From Bacteroidales bacterium (GTDB taxonomy: Bacteria > Bacteroidota > Bacteroidia > Bacteroidales > ML635J-15), in NCBI GenBank assembly GCA_028696755.1, contig JAQVGK010000275.1, forward strand, positions 1 to 5,323: a stretch of 5,323 nucleotides of DNA, in the 5' to 3' direction. The notes below the pieces were generated by a model. That model was not told where the DNA came from. It ran no database searches and saw nothing but the letters and a program-made list of their open reading frames with translations. Below are positions 1 through 4,778 of the stretch, piece by piece; within the stretch, counting starts at the first letter, position 1, and each line of letters begins with the position of its first letter. The translations under genes were made by a program, and so were the position numbers.

Positions 1-1
1 T

Positions 2-682
2 GGAATTGAAAAAGGCGGCCAAGTTTTAGAGGATTGTGAACTTGTTGACTTATTTAAAGAAGGTAAAAACATTGTTGCTTTAGTGAAAACTCATACTGGC
101 GAATATGTAGAGTATGAAACCGAGCATTTTGTTAATGCCTTAGGTCCAGAGTCGGAGAAATTTGCACGCAAACTTGGTATCGAAACTGGCCTGTACCCTG
201 TTAAACATCAGGCTTTTATTACTCGTCGTTTACCATTCCTTGGTAAAGATGGCGATACCTTAGATATGCTAATTGATCGTAGAAAGTACAAAGGGTTTTC
301 GGCAGTTTATGGACAACAATTAGCTGATACTGGTCAAATTATTGGATGTGCTTCGCCAGCTGTTGATCCTCTCGAAACCGACAAGGATGTTAAATACAAT
401 AGCAAAGAATTCCTTGAAATTGTTTCGGAAATATTTGTTGATTGGATTCCTCAATTATCAAGTGTTGGATTCCAGGCTGTGTGGTCTGGCTACTATATCG
501 AACCTCGTTATATTGTTGATCCTGATTTAGGACTAATGATTGGTTTACGTGGTCATGGTTTTATGTTGAGTCAGTATCTTGCAAAACTTTATGTAGATAA
601 ACTTTTAGGCAGACAAACTCCAGATTATTTTAAAGACCTTGCTTTATCAGGACCAGGTTTGTACGAATCAGCTTTTAAATAA
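2..682 (+). CDS. FAD-dependent oxidoreductase, DAO family (C-terminal part, 5' truncated)
   Basis: This is the last 226 residues of a protein whose reading frame is open to the left window edge, so the true start and the N-terminal FAD-binding GxGxxG lie outside. The visible part resembles the C-terminal half of the D-amino acid oxidase/glycine oxidase/sarcosine oxidase fold. VNALGP (visible residues 44-49) matches the family's 'vNAaG' strand near the FAD. PVKHQAFITR follows in the substrate-domain region. GLRGHGFMLS (181-190) matches the C-terminal 'G..GhGf.ls' FAD-contact motif, followed by the usual final helix ending in LLG. Family members oxidise amines or amino acids with FAD. The substrate cannot be told from this fragment. 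An in-frame GTG at 83 is internal, because the frame upstream encodes family-like sequence. The gene ends just before a strong terminator and is convergent with the hydG operon, so no functional link is implied. Confidence 0.8.
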   Translation, partial: GIEKGGQVLEDCELVDLFKEGKNIVALVKTHTGEYVEYETEHFVNALGPESEKFARKLGIETGLYPVKHQAFITRRLPFLGKDGDTLDMLIDRRKYKGFSAVYGQQLADTGQIIGCASPAVDPLETDKDVKYNSKEFLEIVSEIFVDWIPQLSSVGFQAVWSGYYIEPRYIVDPDLGLMIGLRGHGFMLSQYLAKLYVDKLLGRQTPDYFKDLALSGPGLYESAFK

Positions 683-686
683 AAAC

Positions 687-717
687 AAAAATCCGAGTTT
701 TTCTCGGATTTTTTTTT
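687..717. terminator. Bidirectional Rho-independent terminator
   Basis: An 11-bp perfect stem (687-697 with 703-713) encloses a 5-nt T loop. Its core is ATCCGAG/CTCGGAT, with A-U pairs outside and a T run on the + strand to 717. The A-rich left flank (681-691) becomes a U-rich tail on the minus strand. It lies 4 nt after the stop of the FAD oxidoreductase and about 25 nt past the last stop of the convergent minus-strand operon, so it probably ends both transcripts. Confidence 0.9.
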
Positions 718-741
718 GTTGATTGTACAAGAATAAATTAT

Positions 742-1158
742 TTAAAAGATCTTTGCATTGTCTTTAATATCGGAAAGTTTTGTGTTTTTTAAGTAGTTCA
801 AAAATTTGTACGATAGCTCTTTGCAAAGGTTTTCGAACATAGTAAAACTGACTTTACTATTAGCTTTTCCAAAACACAAATTGTCTTCATCAATTTTGCC
901 GTTTAAGGATTCGTAAATCTCTAGCAAATAAATTGTATCAGCAGGTTTGTTTAAATGATAACCACCAGCAGGGCCACGTGTAGAATAAATCAAACCAGAT
1001 TTTGAAAGAATTTCTAAAACTTTAAATAAATGATGTCGAGATGAATTTGTTAATTGTGCAATTTTTTGTGCACTTAAACCTTTGTCACCTGAAGCAGCAA
1101 TCATAGCCATGCTGTGAATGCTGAGAATATTTGCTTCGCTGAGTGCTAGAATTTTCAT
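742..1158 (-). CDS. Rrf2 family transcriptional regulator, degenerate Fe-S site
   Basis: This 138-residue protein has the Rrf2 winged-helix pattern: a helix-turn-helix at about residues 28-55 (recognition helix around NSSRHHLFKVLEIL) and the signature wing STRGPAGGYHL at 59-69. Rrf2 proteins are dimeric DNA-binding regulators, and many (IscR, NsrR, RsrR) sense iron, NO or redox state through an Fe-S cluster. The stretch that normally carries the three cluster cysteines (about 91-112) has only Cys95 and Cys112 here. Cluster binding is therefore doubtful, and it may act as an apo-regulator or through a partner. Its N-terminal 89 residues are about half identical by eye to the Rrf2 encoded just upstream, which suggests tandem duplication. 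The start codon overlaps the upstream stop as ATGA (1155-1158), a sign of translational coupling. It is the last gene of the operon. Function as a regulator is firm, but its targets are unknown. Confidence 0.88.
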   Translation of the reverse strand: MKILALSEANILSIHSMAMIAASGDKGLSAQKIAQLTNSSRHHLFKVLEILSKSGLIYSTRGPAGGYHLNKPADTIYLLEIYESLNGKIDEDNLCFGKANSKVSFTMFENLCKELSYKFLNYLKNTKLSDIKDNAKIF

Positions 1159-1604
1159 TTTTTATTATCAATTGATTCGAACAATTTCTGGCCAGCTGGA
1201 ATATTGTTTAGCATATCGGCAAGAGTATGAGTTCTTAAATAGTTAAGTAATGTTTCGCCAATGTCGTAGCAAATGCCACCCATTAAACAAGCGCCAAATG
1301 GACACACATCGTTGTCGATTGGACAATCGTTAACAGCAACATTGCCTTCAAGGGCTTCAAGAATTTCGATCAGCATAATTTTGTCGGCCTGTTTTTTTAA
1401 GTAAAATCCGCCGCTTGGACCACGGGTAGAACCCAGCATTCCCTCTTTTACCAATCGTTGCAGAACTTTAGAAGTGTGGTGTTTTGAAGAATTTGTAATT
1501 TCGGCAATGTCGTTTGCATTAATGGCAATTTCTGATTTTGCTATCAGAGCCATACCATGAAATGCAATTGAATTTGCTTCGGAAATCGCAAGAATTTTTG
1601 TCAT
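1155..1604 (-). CDS. Rrf2 family transcriptional regulator with four-Cys Fe-S-type site
   Basis: This 149-residue Rrf2 protein has the winged helix in its first 75 residues: the recognition helix lies around NSSKHHTSKVLQRL, and the wing signature STRGPSGGFYL is at 59-69. A dimerisation helix with ILEALEG follows. Cys94, Cys101, Cys106 and Cys112 then form C-x6-C-x4-C-x5-C, close to the spacing of cluster ligands in IscR/NsrR-type sensors, so a labile Fe-S cluster is likely. The protein could read iron, oxygen or NO status and control DNA binding accordingly. It lies 5 nt after the second TM1266-like gene and overlaps the next rrf2 gene by 4 nt, so it is transcribed with hydG. By inference it controls hydrogenase maturation, the nearby iron/redox genes, or its own operon. 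Naming it IscR or NsrR is not justified from this sequence alone. Confidence 0.9.
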   Translation of the reverse strand: MTKILAISEANSIAFHGMALIAKSEIAINANDIAEITNSSKHHTSKVLQRLVKEGMLGSTRGPSGGFYLKKQADKIMLIEILEALEGNVAVNDCPIDNDVCPFGACLMGGICYDIGETLLNYLRTHTLADMLNNIPAGQKLFESIDNKK

Positions 1605-1609
1605 CTGTT

Positions 1610-1846
1610 TTAAAGCTTTATATATTTATAATCAATCCCTTCAAGTCTATTTAGTTCTTCGGTAAAAAGAACTATTTGTTTTTCATCACCGCTTAGTTCA
1701 AGAATAATTAATCCTCCTTCAATATTATCACGGTTTAAACCTAATCTACTCCTGATAATACAACCATATAGAGTAAATAAATTTTGCAGTTTTTCTGCAG
1801 CAATTTTTGGTTTTCTTACTAATATCGTAGCAATGTTATAATTCAT
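1610..1846 (-). CDS. TM1266-like putative [FeFe]-hydrogenase system regulator (second copy)
   Basis: This is a 78-residue ACT-like protein. The pattern is strand ATILVRKP, a helix with AAEKLQNLFTLYG, strand IIRSRLGL (30-37), a short loop, strand GLIILELSG (45-53), a helix ending EELNRLEGI, and a final strand. This is the beta-alpha-beta-beta-alpha-beta layout of the small proteins (TM1266 family) repeatedly found beside hydE, hydF and hydG and annotated as iron-only hydrogenase system regulators. Their biochemical role is not established; ligand-sensing and maturase-assisting roles have both been suggested from context. Its ATG directly abuts the TAA of the upstream paralogue (zero spacing), so translation is probably coupled. 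It has one cysteine (Cys29). By length and pattern it is closer to the usual family form than its upstream neighbour. Confidence 0.78.
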   Translation of the reverse strand: MNYNIATILVRKPKIAAEKLQNLFTLYGCIIRSRLGLNRDNIEGGLIILELSGDEKQIVLFTEELNRLEGIDYKYIKL

Positions 1847-2107
1847 TTATATTTCAAATTTCATTATTTCTGTTTTTATTCCTTCAATCTGTTTTAGCTC
1901 TTCAATAATCTGATTGTCTTTTTCTGTTGTGCCTGCAAGCTCAAGAATAATAAGAGCGTTTCTGCTACAAACAGAATTGTTAAGCTCGTGAAATCCAAAT
2001 CTGGTTTTTACCGAACTGTTGTGTCTCGAAAGAACCGACTGTATTTTACCTGCCTCCTTTATTCTGTCAATAACCTTTATTGCAACTATGTTTATTTCGG
2101 TATTCAT
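1847..2107 (-). CDS. TM1266-like putative [FeFe]-hydrogenase system regulator (first copy)
   Basis: This is an 86-residue ACT-like protein directly behind hydG, with 1 nt between the hydG stop and this ATG. Strand INIVAIKVIDR, a helix to VLSRHN, strand SVKTRFGFHE, strand ALIILELAGT (51-60), helix NQIIEELKQIEGI and a terminal strand give the TM1266-family pattern. It aligns with the following 78-residue gene over nearly its full length but has a longer loop (about residues 40-50, HELNNSVCSRN) carrying Cys47, and it differs in most positions. The two are old paralogues or independently acquired family members, not a recent duplication. Adjacency to hydG supports a role in H-cluster maturation or hydrogenase regulation. 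No DNA-binding motif is visible, so 'regulator' is a family label only. Confidence 0.8.
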   Translation of the reverse strand: MNTEINIVAIKVIDRIKEAGKIQSVLSRHNSSVKTRFGFHELNNSVCSRNALIILELAGTTEKDNQIIEELKQIEGIKTEIMKFEI

Positions 2108-2108
2108 A

Positions 2109-3539
2109 TTAATAGTATAAATCTCTTTCGCCTTGTTTAATTTTCTCGATTTTTTCTTGCAACGAATTTAATAGATTTTTATCTTCTATTTTTGCAAGTT
2201 CCTTTTCAATCATTTTCCAGCCTTTAGCTCTGACTTCATCGTTGGCATAATCCATCAAATACTCAGATAAAGTTAAAATGGCATTTGGCGTACAAAATCT
2301 TTTAATAAATCCTGGAACAGAAAATTCCATAAAATGCTCACCAGTTCTACCAAGTCGGTAGCAAGCAGTGCAAAATGAAGGTAAATATTCTTTGTCAAGA
2401 AGCTCGTCAATAATTTCGCTTAACGATCTTGTGTCGTTGATTACAAACTGTTCGCGGTTAAGATTTTGTTCTTCGTTTTGAGTATCTGAATATGAGCCAA
2501 TCTCGAGTTTTGTGCCACCATCAATTTGTGATACTCCAAATCGCATAACTTCATCTCTTACTTGTGCCGATTCGCGAGCGGTTAAAATCAATCCAGTATA
2601 AGGAACAGCAAGACGTAAAATAGCAATTATTCGTACAAACTCATCGTCCGAGACAAGATATTTTTCATCTATATCCAAGCCTGATGCCTGTTTAATTCTT
2701 GGGAATGAAATTGTGTGCGGACCAACATTGTAACATGCTTCGAAATGATTAGTGTGGCGAACTAAAGCCATAACTTCGAATCGCCAGTCGTATAACCCAA
2801 ATAATGCACCAATTCCAACATCGTCCAGTCCTGCTTCTTGCGCTCTGTCAAGAGATGTTAATCTAAAGTTATAATCCTTTTTTGGGCCCGCTAAATGATA
2901 TTTTTTATAAGTTGGCTCGTGATAAGTTTCTTGAAAAACCTGATATGTGCCAATTCCAGAACGCTGAACAGTTCTAAAGCCTTCAATGTCGAGAGGCGCA
3001 GCATTAATGTTTACTCTTCTTATTTCGCCACGGCCTTTTTTTACACTATATGCAAGTCGTACTGTGTGAGCAATAAACTCAGGATCATAAGAATCGTGTT
3101 CGCCGTAAACAAGAATCAGCCTTTTTTGACCATTGTCTTCGAGTGCCTCAATTTCTTTTACTATTTCAATGTCGTTTAGCGTTTTTCTATCGGCATCTTT
3201 ATTAGATGATCTAAATCCACAATAAAGACAGTTGTTTTTACACTTGTTTCCGATGTATAACGGTGCAAAAAGAACAATCCGATTGCCATAAACTTTTTCT
3301 TTAAGACGTTGTGCTCCAAGTTTTATAGCTTCGATTAATTCTGATGATTCTGCATTTATTAGAATTGCCGTTTCTCTTAGATTAAGTCGTTCTTTATTTA
3401 ACGACTTTTCGATAACTGCTAGAACTTCGTTTTGGGTGGGGAATTTTGTTTCTTCAAGCAAATCCTCAATCTCACTAATATCAATAAAAGGTTTCATCCT
3501 TTCGTCTTTGATATTATATCTTTCCGGTTTAAAAATCAT
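2109..3539 (-). CDS. hydG: [FeFe] hydrogenase H-cluster maturase HydG (radical SAM tyrosine lyase)
   Basis: HydG cleaves L-tyrosine by radical SAM chemistry to p-cresol and dehydroglycine. The CO and CN- formed from dehydroglycine are assembled onto a Fe(CO)2(CN)-cysteine synthon for the H-cluster, in the cytoplasm with HydE and HydF. The 476-residue length is typical. The radical SAM cluster motif C-x3-C-x2-C is Cys100, Cys104 and Cys107. The C-terminal auxiliary-cluster motif C-x2-C-x22-C is Cys390, Cys393 and Cys416. Other HydG hallmarks are YGNRIVLFAPLYIGNKC, RRVNINAAP, GIGTYQVFQETYHEPTY (196-212), VGPHTISFPR (272-281) and the GERDLYY terminus. His262 or His265 in RHTNHFE lies where the dangler-iron histidine is expected. 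The start at 3539 gives a short N-terminal lead; Met15 is a possible alternative. It heads a five-gene operon with two TM1266-like and two Rrf2 genes. hydE and hydF are absent from the window. Confidence 0.97.
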   Translation of the reverse strand: MIFKPERYNIKDERMKPFIDISEIEDLLEETKFPTQNEVLAVIEKSLNKERLNLRETAILINAESSELIEAIKLGAQRLKEKVYGNRIVLFAPLYIGNKCKNNCLYCGFRSSNKDADRKTLNDIEIVKEIEALEDNGQKRLILVYGEHDSYDPEFIAHTVRLAYSVKKGRGEIRRVNINAAPLDIEGFRTVQRSGIGTYQVFQETYHEPTYKKYHLAGPKKDYNFRLTSLDRAQEAGLDDVGIGALFGLYDWRFEVMALVRHTNHFEACYNVGPHTISFPRIKQASGLDIDEKYLVSDDEFVRIIAILRLAVPYTGLILTARESAQVRDEVMRFGVSQIDGGTKLEIGSYSDTQNEEQNLNREQFVINDTRSLSEIIDELLDKEYLPSFCTACYRLGRTGEHFMEFSVPGFIKRFCTPNAILTLSEYLMDYANDEVRAKGWKMIEKELAKIEDKNLLNSLQEKIEKIKQGERDLYY

Positions 3540-3645
3540 TGTAAAAATTCTTAGAGACAGTACACATTTCTCAGTTGCGAAAAATAAGAATTATTTGTGT
3601 TCTGTCAAAACTAAATATTGTTAAATATGAAAATAAATAAAAAGC
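3540..3645 (-). promoter_or_regulatory. hydG operon promoter region with interleaved inverted repeats
   Basis: This non-coding stretch separates the ferritin terminator from hydG. On the minus strand a TTG at 3608-3606 is followed after 19 nt by TATTTTTC (3586-3579), one base off the Bacteroidetes -7 consensus TAnnTTTG. This would place transcription initiation near 3572 and give a leader of about 33 nt. Two inverted repeats bracket these elements. One is 3546-3553 with 3585-3592, 8 of 8 matching. The other is 3556-3566 with 3596-3606, 10 of 11 matching. They interleave. The right arm of the second adjoins the -33 TTG (it shares 3606), and its left arm falls in the predicted early leader. The placement suits an operator. 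The promoter is predicted by pattern only. Confidence 0.45.
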
Positions 3646-3678
3646 AAAAAGCCTGCTTACGAAGAAGCAAGACTTTTT
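3646..3678 (-). terminator. Rho-independent terminator of the ferritin gene
   Basis: AAAAAG (3646-3651) pairs with CTTTTT (3673-3678) and TGCTT (3654-3658) pairs with AAGCA (3665-3669), with a small asymmetric internal loop (2 against 3 nt) and a 6-nt apical loop. Read on the minus strand, the stem ends in a T-rich run continuing to about 3631. It starts 15 nt beyond the ferritin stop and separates the ferritin transcript from the hydG promoter. With A and T tracts on both sides it might also work weakly in the other direction. Confidence 0.7.
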
Positions 3679-3692
3679 GATATGTTTGTAGT

Positions 3693-4187
3693 TTATACCG
3701 CTGGTGTTCTTAACGACATAATGTCTTTGTCGAATAGATATAAACTTGCTTTTCCAAGCATGTTTAGTTTGTCTATTACTTCTTGAACCGAAGCCTCTTC
3801 TTCTACTTGTTCTGTTACAAACCACTGCACCCAATTGTTTGTTGCAAAGTCATTTTCTTTAATTGCAGCTTCAACAATTTTATTGATGCTTTCGGAAATG
3901 TACTGCTCATGTTTAAGAACTTCATCAAAAAGCACAAAAACATCTTTCCACTCCTTTGGTGGTTGTTTTAACGCTGGCATAATTGCATGTCCGCCACGCT
4001 CGTTTATGTAAGCAACAAATTTTAACATGTGCATTTTTTCTTCCTCCGCTTGCGCATATAGCCATGCGGCAATTCCTGCCATTCCTTTAGTCTCTGCCCA
4101 GCTAGCCATGGCGAGATACAGATAAGAAGAGTATCCTTCTTTTTCAATTTGCTCGTTTAAAATCTTTTCAATTTTTGGTTTTAACAT
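3693..4187 (-). CDS. ftnA: Bacterial non-heme ferritin (FtnA)
   Basis: This is a 164-residue ferritin that stores iron as a ferric mineral in a 24-subunit cytoplasmic shell after oxidising Fe(II). The ferroxidase ligands are present at the positions known for FtnA: Glu17, Glu50, His53 (in EEEKMHML), Glu94 and Glu130, plus Glu49, Glu126 and Glu129 for the third iron site, Gln127 and Tyr24. Length and the four-helix layout, with the long crossover loop around MPALKQPPKEW (70-80), fit bacterial FtnA rather than bacterioferritin, and no extra haem-binding feature is evident. The gene has its own terminator and a perfect -7 element upstream, so it appears monocistronic. It is divergent from the flavoprotein-rubrerythrin pair and tail-to-head upstream of the hydG operon. 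Its position fits iron supply and protection for Fe-S and H-cluster synthesis (inference). Confidence 0.96.
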   Translation of the reverse strand: MLKPKIEKILNEQIEKEGYSSYLYLAMASWAETKGMAGIAAWLYAQAEEEKMHMLKFVAYINERGGHAIMPALKQPPKEWKDVFVLFDEVLKHEQYISESINKIVEAAIKENDFATNNWVQWFVTEQVEEEASVQEVIDKLNMLGKASLYLFDKDIMSLRTPAV

Positions 4188-4285
4188 AACTCATAAATTT
4201 TATCGTTAATAATTTATTTTATGATTGAGTAACAAAATTAAAAATAAAAAGTTTAATTTTATGGAGAATTTTAATATTTATTAAC
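4188..4285. promoter_or_regulatory. Divergent promoter region between ftnA and the flavoprotein gene
   Basis: This 98-nt, very AT-rich intergenic region serves genes in both directions. On the minus strand TAATTTTG (4240-4233) matches the Bacteroidetes -7 consensus TAnnTTTG exactly, about 45 nt before the ferritin ATG, but no TTG stands at the expected -33 distance. On the plus strand TAATTTTA (4254-4261) is a one-mismatch -7 candidate 24 nt before the flavoprotein ATG, also with no well-spaced -33. The two elements lie in a perfect 9-bp inverted repeat (4234-4242 and 4252-4260), which could reflect coordinated divergent promoters or simply AT-rich chance. Confidence 0.4.
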
Positions 4286-4747
4286 ATGAAAAAATTTGAG
4301 CTTACAAGCCGCGAAGAGATTGATGAAATTATAAGTAAATGTACGGTTTGCTCACTTGCAATGGTCGACAATGGAAAACCCTATTGCGTGCCTATGAATT
4401 TTGGTTACGACAATGGAATTATTTACCTGCATGGCGCTCCATTTGGAAGAAAAATCGATGTTTTGAAGAAGAATCCGGATGTTTGCATCTCGTTTTTTAG
4501 CGACGAAATTCTAAATGTTCGTCACGAAAATGTTGCATGCTCTTATTCAATGAAATTTAAATCGGTTTTAGCTCATGGACAAGTTGTTTTTGTAAACGAT
4601 TTGGATGAAAAAGCAAGAATTCTTAATGTCGTAATGAGAAACTATAGCGGTCGCGACGACTTTTCATATTCAAAACCTGCTCTCGAAGGGGTTTGCATTT
4701 TTTATGTTAAACCAACGGAAATTACTGCATTTAAACGTGGATACTAA
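4286..4747 (+). CDS. Pyridoxamine 5'-phosphate oxidase-fold flavoprotein, NimA-like
   Basis: This is a 153-residue cytoplasmic protein of the FMN-binding split-barrel (PNPOx-like) fold, closest in pattern to NimA-type 'nitroimidazole resistance' family proteins. The motifs in order are an N-terminal helix with REEIDEII, KPYCVPMNFGY (31-41), IIYLHGAPFGRK (45-56) followed by IDVLKKNPDVCISF, and FKSVLAHGQV (91-100). His49 in the YLHGA motif corresponds to the conserved histidine of the family. Such proteins bind FMN or related cofactors and often reduce small molecules, but the substrate is unknown. Drug resistance should not be assumed, since most family members are chromosomal housekeeping proteins. 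Six cysteines (19, 22, 34, 67, 85, 137) are many for this size. It is divergent from ftnA and 31 nt upstream of the rubrerythrin gene with no terminator between, so the two probably form an operon for redox stress. Confidence 0.85.
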   Translation: MKKFELTSREEIDEIISKCTVCSLAMVDNGKPYCVPMNFGYDNGIIYLHGAPFGRKIDVLKKNPDVCISFFSDEILNVRHENVACSYSMKFKSVLAHGQVVFVNDLDEKARILNVVMRNYSGRDDFSYSKPALEGVCIFYVKPTEITAFKRGY

Positions 4748-4778
4748 TTCAATAAATAATAATTAAAAACTAACCGTT

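Noticed and set aside
83..682. A complete 199-residue gene starting with GTG at 83
   Set aside because: The same frame is open to the window edge and the 27 upstream codons read as family-like sequence, so this is the C-terminal part of a longer oxidoreductase.
2895..3179. Open frame of 94 codons on the plus strand inside hydG
   Set aside because: It is antisense to the conserved radical SAM core of HydG, hydrophobic by reverse-complement codon bias, and has no start context or domain.
3540..3645. A riboswitch or structured leader before hydG
   Set aside because: The predicted leader is only about 33 nt, and the inverted repeats interleave and extend into the -33 region, so a DNA operator is more plausible than an RNA element.
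3571..3834. Open frame of 87 codons on the minus strand overlapping the ferritin 3' end
   Set aside because: It is out of frame with a clear ferritin gene, runs across its terminator and has a composition unlike a real protein (many Arg/Ser/Phe, no recognisable domain).
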